Of a DNA stretch of 37,915 nt, positions 8,699 to 17,128 are shown one piece after another. The notes below the pieces were generated by a model. It was not told the DNA's origin. It did not search any database and was given only the letters and a program-made list of their open reading frames with translations. Each line of letters opens with the position of its first letter. Within the stretch, counting starts at the first letter, position 1. Origin of the DNA: Thermosynechococcaceae cyanobacterium YX3bin19 (GTDB lineage Bacteria > Cyanobacteriota > Cyanobacteriia > Thermosynechococcales > Thermosynechococcaceae); the NCBI GenBank assembly GCA_030447595.1, contig JAUJON010000016.1, positions 1 through 37,915 on the forward strand, written 5' to 3'. Position numbers and translations under genes: made by a program.

Positions 8699-9938
8699 AA
8701 AGCTGCAAGCTTTGGGCAGCCCCTGGTTCACCCCGAACACGACGGAGGTCATCACGCATCCGGCCCAGCTTTTCTGGATGCTTGAGCAAATCCAAGACCA
8801 TTTCTGCGATCGCCTGGGGTTGCAGTTGACCTACCAGCTCTGGCACAATTGCTTCCCCAGCCCAAATGTTAGGCCAAGCCAACAGGCCCAACCGCCGAAG
8901 CATGAACCAGTTGTAAGCGGTAGCGATTCCAGTCCCAACGATAGGTAAGTTGGCCAGTAAGCCAGGCAGGCCATCCCAGGCCCGCATGGCATCCAGTTGT
9001 TGCGTTGGCAGTAGCACTAGCATTGGCACCGCTAGAGAACCTAATTCCGCTGTGTTGGCTCCCACTGTGGTGAGGCAGAGGCGACAGGCTTGCAGCAGGG
9101 CATAGGCCGGAAACTGGGTCCAGAGATCGACTCGCAGCCCCCTGTAAGTCTGAAGATAGGGGGCCTCTGGGCTCATCAGTTTTGCAGTTGTCCCGCCAAC
9201 ACGTAGTAGCACTGGATTTGCTGGGGATCGGCAAACTTGCTCAACGTTTCCAGATCCTAGGGAGGGAGCAACAGGACTCACAAACCGGGTTTGATCTCGA
9301 ACTTCATGAATCCGTTCCGCGATCGCCAGCATGATCCTGACACCTTGAGCCAACTTAGCGGCCTTAGAGCCGGTTAGGAGTCCAATCAGTTCAACCCCAG
9401 GTTGCAGTTTAACGGCCTGAGAAGGGGTTGGGGACGAATCAGTACTGGCAGCTGCTTCAACCATGAGATCTCCCACAACAGTCAACTTATGGGCATACTC
9501 CTGGGGCACTGACTGGATCTTTCGTGGCTGAACGACACCAAACTGGTTGATCCACCGCAGCCAGCGGGCTTCTTGTTCCGCATAGACAACCGTTCGGTAG
9601 CCTAACCGCCGACCAATCACCACCGGAAAAAACTGATCTCCGCCTAAAAACAGCACCACCCCCCAGCGGCGCCACTGCCAGTTGGCCACTGTTTTACCCC
9701 AAAGCAAAAACCGGGAAAAATGCTCTGGTGCCTGCACCCGGTCTACTTCTGGATAGCTACGGGCGATCGCCGCTTCTTGGCCACTAGCATTCGCACAAGG
9801 AGACAGAACCACCGAGATACGAACCTGATCGCGATCCTCACCTAACAGATTTCGTAAAGCTCTGACAGCAGGTCGCACCCAAGTCGTCACCTCTCCTGGT
9901 CCATTCGACAGGATGAGAATATCGACAGGTTGCTGCAA
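8697..9938 (-). CDS. LpxB-like (lipid-A-disaccharide synthase-related) protein
   Basis: A 413-residue intact protein of the cyanobacterial LpxB-related group. The N-terminal SNGPGEVTTWVRP (residues 11-23) is the group's signature, followed by VVLSPCANASGQE and FLGGDQFFPVVIGRRLGYRT. The C-terminal half has CRLCLTTVGANTAELGSLAVPMLVLLPTQ, the sugar-nucleotide binding region of GT-B enzymes. Most cyanobacteria lack typical lipid A with Kdo, so the acceptor of these proteins is unknown. It follows the HTH-GrpE gene by 51 bases on the same strand and its 3' end meets the converging membrane-protein gene. Confidence 0.78.
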   Translation of the reverse strand: MQQPVDILILSNGPGEVTTWVRPAVRALRNLLGEDRDQVRISVVLSPCANASGQEAAIARSYPEVDRVQAPEHFSRFLLWGKTVANWQWRRWGVVLFLGGDQFFPVVIGRRLGYRTVVYAEQEARWLRWINQFGVVQPRKIQSVPQEYAHKLTVVGDLMVEAAASTDSSPTPSQAVKLQPGVELIGLLTGSKAAKLAQGVRIMLAIAERIHEVRDQTRFVSPVAPSLGSGNVEQVCRSPANPVLLRVGGTTAKLMSPEAPYLQTYRGLRVDLWTQFPAYALLQACRLCLTTVGANTAELGSLAVPMLVLLPTQQLDAMRAWDGLPGLLANLPIVGTGIATAYNWFMLRRLGLLAWPNIWAGEAIVPELVGQLQPQAIAEMVLDLLKHPEKLGRMRDDLRRVRGEPGAAQSLQL

Positions 9939-9989
9939 AATATTACCCTCCTTGTTGCTGGATGCCAGGACTACTGAAACGACAAGGTA

Positions 9990-10709
9990 CTAACCTGTAC
10001 CGGCGATAGGACTGACTTTAGCCCGATAGAGCAGTTTGGCAGCTTGGCGGTAACCGACATAGCGGATCTTGACCGAATTCCCTGGCTGAGCATTTCCCTC
10101 CATCAGCTGGTGAATTTGGGGATTGTAAGGGGTCACAGCCCCGACTGGACCAATAATTTCAATGCCCCACGCTAGCAGCAATTGTTCTACAGGGCGCACG
10201 AGCGGGAGCAATTTAACAGCGGGAGCTTGCAGATTGTTTTGGGCGGCATAGGCAGCCGTCGGCCACTGGAGTAAGAAAGATTCTAGTGCTTGTAGAGTAG
10301 TTTGTTGAAACTCCTGCCAGAGCACTTGCCGTTGTTGAAGAAGTTGTTGCTCAAGCCGCTGGTATTCCAGCCTTAATGCCAGGGAGTCACTCTGATCATT
10401 ATCCGGCTTGTCCACCCTGGAAGGGTTCACTACTGTTGAATTCCCAAAAATTAACAGCAACTCCTCCAGAGACACCTGCAGTACCTGAGCCAGTTTGAGT
10501 AGTGGCTCAACTCGAACTTGTTTGATTCGGCCTGCACGCAGCTGAATGACTTGCCAACGTGACACTCCTGCCTGTTGACAAAGGGCTTGAAAGCTAGATA
10601 TACCGGCCTGCTGCATCAAGTGCTGCAACTGCTGGGTGTAATTCTGAAGAGGTTGCTCCCCTTCCCTTGATTGGATATCAGTTAGTTGGGACACGTCAAC
10701 TTGAGTCAA
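9990..10709 (-). CDS. Helix-turn-helix protein with GrpE-like C-terminal domain
   Basis: A 239-residue two-domain protein. Residues about 36-90 form an XRE/Cro-type helix-turn-helix (SFQALCQQAGVSRWQVIQLR, then VEPLLKLAQVLQVSLEELL). Residues 110-150 are a Gln-rich helix, probably coiled coil (LEQQLLQQRQVLWQEFQQ). Residues 165-236 resemble the C-terminal region of GrpE (LLAWGIEIIGPVGA, then PYNPQIHQLMEG, RYVGYR and KLLYRAKV). GrpE is the nucleotide exchange factor of DnaK, so the fusion may tie DNA binding to the chaperone system; that is inference. Intact, and probably co-transcribed with the downstream LpxB-like gene. Confidence 0.7.
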   Translation of the reverse strand: MTQVDVSQLTDIQSREGEQPLQNYTQQLQHLMQQAGISSFQALCQQAGVSRWQVIQLRAGRIKQVRVEPLLKLAQVLQVSLEELLLIFGNSTVVNPSRVDKPDNDQSDSLALRLEYQRLEQQLLQQRQVLWQEFQQTTLQALESFLLQWPTAAYAAQNNLQAPAVKLLPLVRPVEQLLLAWGIEIIGPVGAVTPYNPQIHQLMEGNAQPGNSVKIRYVGYRQAAKLLYRAKVSPIAGTG

Positions 10710-10868
10710 GTCCAGCTACAAGTAACCCGAGTCGAATTTCAGTTCATTCTCAGCTTACCAGGCTAGACTGGGATGCGTGAGTATCATCACACCCAACAGC
10801 ACAGGACATGCAGCAAATTAGGGATAACTCAATCCCCAACACAGGCTACAACCGATAGGTTTTGCTAA

Positions 10869-11372
10869 TTACTGCTGTCTCTCAGGTAAGATAACCTTTT
10901 TCATCAGATACTCGATGGTCTGTTGGTTAATCCAGCCTCGCTGCACTAAAACCTCACCTAGTCGCTTTCCGGTGACTTTCTGATCGGCTAAAGCAGCATC
11001 AACCTGGTCTTGAGTAATTAAACTTGCTTCAACCAAGTAGCTTCCTAAACGCTTAACCTCAGCATAATTCGTTGCAGGAGCAGAGGATTGGGCAGACGTC
11101 TCAAGAGTATCCTCCGAGTTATCTACCCAGCCGCATCGCGCACATTTCCAGGGGTGGAGAGATGAGTTGCCGTTGCGGTGGAGCCCTTCTAGGGAGGACT
11201 TTGTTTGTGAGGAGTACAGGTCGAGTTGAACTGGAATAAACTCCTGATGGCACTGAGGGCAATGACCTGTAAAGAATGGATGGGTCACGATGACTTGGAG
11301 CTGCTCAGCCCTAGTCAGTCGAGATAAAAACTGAGTCAGTGAGTCGTGCAGGAGATGCTGGGTCACAATCAA
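10869..11372 (-). CDS. Zinc-ribbon protein with MshEN/GspE N-terminal-like domain
   Basis: A 167-residue intact protein. The N-terminal half has two CxxC pairs (Cys38/Cys41 in HCPQCHQ and Cys77/Cys80 in WKCARCGW), consistent with a zinc ribbon. The C-terminal 60 residues (LGSYLVEASLITQDQVDAAL, then GKRLGEVLVQRGWINQQTIEYLM) match the N-terminal domain of type II secretion/type IV pilus ATPases (GspE/PilB/MshE), some of which bind cyclic di-GMP. No ATPase domain follows, so this may be a stand-alone sensor or pilus partner. Assignment by motif only. Confidence 0.65.
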   Translation of the reverse strand: MIVTQHLLHDSLTQFLSRLTRAEQLQVIVTHPFFTGHCPQCHQEFIPVQLDLYSSQTKSSLEGLHRNGNSSLHPWKCARCGWVDNSEDTLETSAQSSAPATNYAEVKRLGSYLVEASLITQDQVDAALADQKVTGKRLGEVLVQRGWINQQTIEYLMKKVILPERQQ

Positions 11373-11559
11373 CCTTAAGGATTTAGAGGTCCAGTATTAT
11401 ATTGCCCACTTAGGCTGGTGGTTTTAATCAACAAGACTTGAAAGGGTGATTGCAAATGAGCACTTCCTGTAGAATTACTACATCTTCCGCTCAGCGGCTG
11501 AATGGCATGGTACCCACGTTAGTATGAAGAAAGGTATCGCTAGTTTCAGACAACACGCT

Positions 11560-12219
11560 ATGGACTTACCGATTCAAGCCGTTCAAAGCCCGTACTACGG
11601 AGATGCATACTCCCGCACACCTCCTCCTGACTTACCTTCTTTACTACTCAAGGAGCGGATTGTTTACTTAGGAATGCCGCTGGTTCCAGCCGTTACAGAG
11701 TTAATCGTCGCCGAGCTTCTGTTTCTACAGTACGAGGACCCGGAGAAGCCGATTAAGATCTACATCAACTCCACCGGCACTTCAAGTTACAACGGTGAAC
11801 CGATTGGATTTGAGACTGAGGCGTTTGCTATTTGCGACACAATGAACTACCTCAAGCCCCCGATTCACACAATCTGTCTTGGCTCAGCCATGGGGATGGC
11901 AGCAATGCTGCTGTCTGCAGGTACAAGGGGCTGCCGTGCTAGTCTTCCCCATGCCACAATCCTCCTGCACCAGACCAAGAGTTACGCCCAAGGTCAGGCA
12001 TCAGACATTCAAATCCGCGCCAAGGAAGTTCTCGCTAATAAAGCGACGATGATTGATATCCTGTCTCGCAACACCGGTCAGCTCCCAGAGAGGATTGAGA
12101 AGGATATGGATCGATCTTTCTATATGACTCCTCAGCAGGCCAAGGAATATGGGTTGATTGATCGGGTGCTTGAGACCGAGAAAGATTTAGCCAATCCCCT
12201 TCCTGCTGGTGTCATCTAG
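11560..12219 (+). CDS. clpR: ClpR, catalytically altered Clp protease subunit
   Basis: A ClpP-like subunit of about 219 residues. In cyanobacteria ClpR pairs with ClpP3 in one heptameric core that works with ClpC. Family motifs are present (PPDLPSLLLKERIVYLGMPL, then YINSTG, FAICDTMNYLKPPIHTICLG, LLHQTKSYAQGQASDI). Where ClpP has ASMG, this protein has SAMG, so the catalytic Ser is Ala, as in ClpR. I start at ATG 11560 (MDLPIQAVQSPYYGD), which fits homologues; an in-frame ATG at 11524 would add 12 residues. It lies 81 bases before clpP3. Confidence 0.88.
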   Translation: MDLPIQAVQSPYYGDAYSRTPPPDLPSLLLKERIVYLGMPLVPAVTELIVAELLFLQYEDPEKPIKIYINSTGTSSYNGEPIGFETEAFAICDTMNYLKPPIHTICLGSAMGMAAMLLSAGTRGCRASLPHATILLHQTKSYAQGQASDIQIRAKEVLANKATMIDILSRNTGQLPERIEKDMDRSFYMTPQQAKEYGLIDRVLETEKDLANPLPAGVI

Positions 12220-12300
12220 CTTTGCCCCGCAATCAGCTCTTCTGCCTGTCATTTCTTTGAATTAATACTTCTTCTCAGCTAATTTATAACGGAGTACATT

Positions 12301-12896
12301 ATGCCGATTGGTGTTCCTAAAGTTCCCTACCGGATGCCAGGTGAACCCTATACCCAGTGGATTGATATTTACAATAGGCTTTACCGAGAGCGGATTATTT
12401 TTCTGGGTAAAGATGTCGATGATGAGATCTCGAATCAAATTGTTGCCGTCATGCTGTATCTCGATTCAGAGGATCCAGGTAAAGATATAGTCCTGTATAT
12501 CAACTCTCCAGGTGGGTCTGTGACCGCTGGGATGGCTATTTACGACACAATGCAACATATTAAGTCTGATGTCGTCACGATTTGTGTAGTTCTAGCTGCC
12601 TCGATGGGTTAATTCTTGTTAGCTGCGGGGGCGAAAGGTAAACGACTAGCTCTTCCTCATTCACGCATCATGATTCACCAGCCCTCTGGCGGAACTCGGG
12701 GTCAAGTAACCGATATTGAGATTGAAGCAAAGAGATTCTTCGCATTCGTAAGCAACTTAATGAAATTTATGCTACTTCCACGGGTCAGCCTTTGGCAAGG
12801 ATCGAGAAGGATATTGACCGTGATTTCTTCATGTCGTCCCAAGAAGCTAAAGAGTATGGTCTGATTGACCGCGTAATTGAGGAGCGGACGCTTTAG
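12301..12896 (+). pseudogene. clpP3: ClpP3-type protease subunit with nonsense and frameshift
   Basis: The gene starts well ([20 protein letters not shown], then [17 protein letters not shown] and [20 protein letters not shown]) but stops at TAA 12610-12612 right after the active-site ASMG. Beyond it the same frame reads [20 protein letters not shown], then [21 protein letters not shown] one-base loss in the A run near 12730 moves the last part to another frame ([15 protein letters not shown], then [20 protein letters not shown]) ending at 12894-12896. The residue expected to be Gly before LAASMG is Val. Substitutions plus an indel favour true decay. It would normally form the active partner of ClpR. 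Confidence 0.82.
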
Positions 12897-13003
12897 AGAC
12901 TAGGGGAGCATAGGCTTGTTGATACCCAGGGTTTGTACTTCATACAACAATTCATCGACGGCAGAATTTTCAACAGTAGTGTTCTGTCATTTTTTTGAAT
13001 GAA

Positions 13004-13664
13004 ATGAACACTAGAGATTGCTACCGAACACTGGGGTTAAGGTCAGGCGCTAGTCTTACTGAGGTGAAAACTGCCTACCGTCGCTTGGCAATGCAGTTTC
13101 ATCCTGATATCAATACTGGGGATCAGCAAGCTCAGATTAAGTTCATTGAAGTGACGGAAGCCTACAAGTTCTTATTGAGTACTAAGGAGTTATCTCCGGC
13201 TTCTGCACAGTCAAGCCACTTCTCACCTCCGCCCACTAGCAGTCAAACTCATTCGCCAAGCAGGGTAAAGCAGCCTGACATCTCTCGTTCTTCAAATGGC
13301 TATTCTGGTTCGGCTAAAGCTAAGGTAACTCGTAAAGAAGCACCATTTGACGCTGATCCTAACTTGTTGGAAGTTAAGCGGCAGCTCAAGCAGAATACTT
13401 ACCGGCAATTGCAGCAACTACTCAAAGCTCAGCAGTTTCCCCAGGCAATTGCACTTGCAGAAGGTCTAGCTCAACGTCTCCCTGATGATCTAGAAGAAGT
13501 CCGTCAATGGCAAGATTACCTACCAGTGGTGGGGTCATTATCTGATTGAAAGCAAAAAATTGACCAAGCGCGGGTTTACCTAAAAGCTGCAGACTGATCC
13601 GCATAACAAAGCTCTTTGGGCGGCAGTGGAAAGGGACTTTCGGCGAATTGAGCAGGCTTTTTAG
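13004..13664 (+). pseudogene. J-domain (DnaJ-like) protein with frameshifted C terminus
   Basis: The N-terminal J domain is complete: YRTLGLRSGASLTEVKTAYR, RLAMQFHPDIN with the HPD motif, then FIEVTEAYKFL. J domains stimulate Hsp70 ATPases. A Ser/Pro-rich linker follows, then a tetratricopeptide-like C-terminal part (KAQQFPQAIALAEGLAQRLP). The first frame ends at 13549, but matching sequence continues in other frames: YQWWGHYLIESKKL, RVYLKAA, then DPHNKALWAAVERDFRRIEQ to a stop at 13662-13664, with about three indels. The N-terminal 180 residues could still be made. ATG 13004 is preferred to TTG 12995. Confidence 0.75.
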
Positions 13665-13800
13665 TGGGTTAGATCATTGGTCACTTAAACATGCTCTTGT
13701 TACTGCAGCCCTTGGGAACTCGTCTAACTACTTTGTATTAACGGCTCCTATAACCGATATAGTGATAGTGATATCTCAAAAACCACGATTGGGAATAATC

Positions 13801-14294
13801 ATGAATGGCCTGATTGAAAAAACAACTACCTTTATCAAAAACTTGCTTGGCGGTATCTTCTCGTTTATTGGCAAATTGTTTCGCTTTGGTAAGAATGAAA
13901 AACCCCAGCTAGCTTCCGCCAGTAGTAATGCGGGGCAAGCTCAAAGCTCTCCTAAAAAAGCTGCAGCTCAAGTACAAGAAACAGCCTCTCAAGCTACAAC
14001 CCAAGTTAAAGAGGCCGTAGATAAAGCTGCCTTTTTTCTAAGTGGTGATGATGCACGAGCTTCAAATCGTCGTCGAATGGAAAACAGCCCTCGGTAAACA
14101 AGGCAGAGAAGATAGAAAAGCCAAAATCTTTGGACGCCGATACAGCTAAAGCTTTCAATTTGGCTAAACCGAAAGTGACGACCTACAAGGATTTCTCTAA
14201 CTACGGCGATCGCCGACGTCCAGGTGCAAACATGAGCAATTTCTTAGAGATGGCCCGCAATGTGAATACCTCTAAGGCAAAAGCTTCTAGTTAA
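13801..14294 (+). pseudogene. Small amphipathic Ala/Gln-rich protein, one frameshift
   Basis: ATG 13801 opens a protein with a hydrophobic/amphipathic N terminus (LIEKTTTFIKNLLGGIFSFI then GKLFRFG) and an Ala/Gln/Lys-rich helical middle (QETASQATTQVKEAVDKAA) reminiscent of LEA-type or apolipoprotein-like repeats. The frame stops at 14097. A neighbouring frame continues from about 14060 with KPKSLDADTAKAFNLAKPKV, TTYKDFSNYGDRRRPGANMS and NFLEMARNVNTSKAKASS, ending at 14294. A single indel near 14050-14090 would join them (about 164 residues). Function unknown; membrane-surface binding is a guess. Confidence 0.5.
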
Positions 14295-14360
14295 CGGCCA
14301 AGCGAATTAGTCCGGTCAAATCAAATCTATAGTTTGTCTGAGACCAAACAGCAATAGTTG

Positions 14361-14405
14361 GGGTAGCAAGACAGATGCTCGTTTGTCCTACTACCCTTTG
14401 TTTTA
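14361..14405 (+). terminator. Probable intrinsic terminator
   Basis: GGGTAG (14361-14366) pairs with CTACCC (14391-14396), with an inner GACA/TGTC pairing, followed by TTTGTTTTA. It lies after the small amphipathic-protein gene and before the converging NB-ARC remnant. Confidence 0.55.
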
Positions 14406-14477
14406 TTGAAGCAACTCAACAGCTACCTCAGAGCTTTTCTGGAGAATCCCCTTATCGCTATAGCTAAAACTAGCAGG

Positions 14478-16072
14478 CTAACCTTTAACTTCGTTTTTGT
14501 GGTTAGACGCAGTAAGTAACTGGTCTGTAATCAGTTGATGAATAAGTTCAACCTGGGATTCTTGCAAATAACCATTGATTGACGTTGGTGCCTGGTCGTC
14601 ACTAACAGGTAACATTTTACTCATACCAGTTTCTGCATGGACTTGTTCAATGAGTTGCTTGGTTAAGTATTCAATGACCACAGGTTGGTGTTTTAACTCG
14701 ACTAGATTGCTTTCAATTAAAGATCGCCTTTGCAAAGATTCCAAGGCTTCTAGTAATTCCCAGTGAGAGACGGGTGAGCCATCGCCAGCTAGTTCCAGCA
14801 GCGAGGCCAGCCTGTGATTGGTTACTAGCCAGTAAATCACTTGTTTTTCTAGTTGAGATAAGCGATTAAACTGCTGAGCTAAAAGATCTCGAATATCTCC
14901 AAAAACAAGGGTGCCTTGCTCTAAAAATGAGTAATGTCGTCATTAAATGTCTTGAATTGTTCTAGAGACGATTCGCAAAGCTAACGGATTACCTGCATAA
15001 CAATCAATTAAGGCTTGACCCCTTTCTATTGGGGGATTTAGGCCTGTTGCCTGTAGAACTTTCTGCCCCGCTGCTGAATCAAGGCCAGTTATCTGAAGGG
15101 AGCGAACGGGTAGTGTTCTCCCTTCTTTGGAAGCTAAACCGATCGGTTTTTCCCGGCTAGTCAGTATCAAGCAGCTTTGATGAAAAGCTTCGCTGATTCG
15201 TCTTAGGAGCTGACCATAACCCTCATATCCCTCACGGTAATGACCGGCACGGTAACTCTGGGAAGCGTTAATGTTGCCACCGCAAAGAATAGTCTCAAAG
15301 TTATCGAGAACAAGTAGACAGCGGTGTCGGCGCAAACACTCAACTAGTCGCGATATTGTACTATCCAGGGTCTCGGCTTCGGGCACTCCTTCACTAGACA
15401 AGAACCGGGCTAGGTCAGTTAAAACTTCAACAACGGATGGCGCATTCCGCAGCGATCGCCAGACCAAGTAGTCAAATTTGCCCTGAACTTTTGTGCTAGC
15501 TTCACGGCCAAAGCCGTTTTACCCATGCCACCCATCCCGAACAAAGCAATCACGCGGCAGCGATCGCTATCAACCCATTCCTCTAATGTTGCGAGTTCGA
15601 CTGTACGACCATAGAAAAAAGAGGTGTCTAGGGCTTCACCCCAGTCTTGCCGGCTGTTGAGAATTACGTGCTCATCAGTTTTAAGCTGAGGCATTGTGCT
15701 GAGTGAATTTAGCTGAATAGTCTGGTCTCCAGCAGTTGGTTTAGCAACCTCTGGTAGTTCGTTAGGTGCTTGAAGCGGGGTGCGGCTCCTCCACAGATCC
15801 GGGTAATTGCTTCTGGTTAGCCTCTAGGCACCGTCGTCTTAAGACCGACTGAAAGTTGCTTTTAGTTACCTTCTCCTAAATGCCTCCGAGAGCAATTGCC
15901 ATAATCTGGAACCGACATCTTTTACATAGTCAGCATCGTAGCCAAAATGTTGAGCAGTCTCTATATAGGTCTGTCCTTGCCACGCTTGGCGAAACACTAG
16001 TTCTTGAATATTACTTAAGCCTCCTGGCCGGAGGACTTTATCTAGAATCGCTAGTGCTTCTTCAACGTCCAT
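14478..16072 (-). pseudogene. NB-ARC (STAND) ATPase gene, frameshifted and lacking its sensor repeats
   Basis: On the minus strand from ATG 16072 comes the helical N-terminal domain typical of cyanobacterial NB-ARC/WD40 proteins (MDVEEALAILDKVL, then WQGQTYIETAQHFGYDADYV). After a frame break at about 15870 there is a linker, then the ATPase: Walker A GMGGMGKTAL near 15530, Walker B CLLVLDNFETIL near 15300, LTSREKP, and GNPLALRIV near 14980. A winged-helix-like region follows (QVIYWLVTNHRLASLLELAG) and the frame ends at 14478 with no WD40 or TPR repeats. At least three frameshifts are needed. STAND ATPases are signalling or defence switches; this copy looks dead. Confidence 0.75.
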
Positions 16073-16179
16073 CAATTATCCCTCTAACAGTCGTTTACCT
16101 GGAGAGCTTTGAGCTCAATCAAACTTTTCTAAATTGTGGCTTTGATAGTTCGGGGTGCTCAACCGAGTTATCACCTAAA

Positions 16180-16520
16180 TACTGACTTTTTATGACTTTT
16201 TCCCACTGCCAGAATTAAGTAAATGATTTATCAATGGTTTGAGACAATTAAATTGTTTCTTCAGGACCAATGAAGGGGGTTATTGATGTGCCAACGAATA
16301 CATTTACCCTGCAGCTATTGTAGATGCATTCGCTAAAGCTATTGTATGCATACTGACTTTTTATGGCTTTTCCCCACTGCCAAAATTAAGTAGGTGATTT
16401 ATCAATGATTTGAGACAATTAGATTATTTCTTCAAGACCAATAAAAGGATTGTTGACGTGTCAACGAATACATTTATCATGCAGCTATTGTATATATATT
16501 CGCAAAAGCCAGTGTATTCC
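16180..16520. repeat. 171-bp imperfect tandem duplication
   Basis: Unit 1 (about 16180-16350) and unit 2 (16351-16520) are direct copies, both starting TACTGACTTTTTATG and passing through ATTAAGTA, ATTTATCAATG, TTTGAGACAATTA, CAACGAATACATTTA and GCAGCTATTGTA. They differ at scattered positions and by one single-base indel. No ORF explains the repeat. It fills most of the 579-base gap between the NB-ARC remnant and the small secreted-protein gene. Confidence 0.85.
16453..16480 (+). promoter_or_regulatory. Candidate promoter with overlapping palindrome
   Basis: In repeat unit 2, TTGACG (16453-16458) and TATCAT (16475-16480) are 16 bases apart, close to a sigma-70-type promoter. The -35 element is part of the perfect inverted repeat TTGAC-GT-GTCAA (16453-16464), an operator-like arrangement. 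In unit 1 the same positions read TTGATG and TACCCT and the palindrome is broken. It would drive the gene at 16652 with a leader of about 165 bases. Confidence 0.4.
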
Positions 16521-16651
16521 CTGGAGAGAATCAATGACTTTTAAGCTTATATTCAAGGGAATTGGACTATGTAAAGCTGCAAACTGAATGCCAAACTTTA
16601 GCTAATTATCAATTTGCATCATTACTTTTATTTGTCAAAGTAAGTTGAATT

Positions 16652-16990
16652 ATGAACATTCAGTGTCTTCTTTTATCTCAAAAAAAACTTATCGTTTTTA
16701 ACCTTCTTCAACAAACCGGGAGACAAATGGTTCGGGTTACATTAATGACAGTAATGATTGGTGGCTTTGTTCCACTCATGTCGCTGACTTCTACCGCTTG
16801 GGCAGCTGCGGACGAACTACTGGATTCTGCTCAGCAGAATCCTACTGTGGGCCAAGAACAGTTGGAATTGGACATTACTGAGAGCTTGCTGCTGTGTAGA
16901 GAGCTAGGCAATGTTGACGCTGCTCAAACTACTCTGCCCTGTGAAGTACTACAACTAGACATTACTCAGAGCTTACTGCCAGATGAATAG
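16652..16990 (+). CDS. Small exported protein with an internal repeat
   Basis: A 112-residue protein I do not recognise. Residues 28-51 form a hydrophobic export signal (VTLMTVMIGGFVPLMSLTS) ending in AWA, a good signal-peptidase site; Met26 could be the true start. The mature part is short and acidic, and repeats LELDITESLL / LQLDITQSLL about 40 residues apart. Two Cys, in LLCREL and LPCEVL, could form a disulfide. It sits downstream of the tandem repeat and its candidate promoter. Intact and probably periplasmic or secreted. Confidence 0.55.
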   Translation: MNIQCLLLSQKKLIVFNLLQQTGRQMVRVTLMTVMIGGFVPLMSLTSTAWAAADELLDSAQQNPTVGQEQLELDITESLLLCRELGNVDAAQTTLPCEVLQLDITQSLLPDE

Positions 16991-17128
16991 TCCTTTGACT
17001 GGCATCCCACAAGCATTGCCTGGATGGAGAGTAAACTGCTGTTGAGTCAAACTCCAAGACCTTTCCCAGGCGGCTGCAAATGCCTAAAGAACGTGCCATA
17101 ATAATCCGGCTGTCAGCAAAGAGCTTGA

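Noticed and set aside
8697-8948. C-terminal extension of the 8281 membrane protein into the LpxB-like gene
   Set aside because: The open frame past 8700 is antisense to the well-conserved LpxB-like gene and has no protein-like features of its own.
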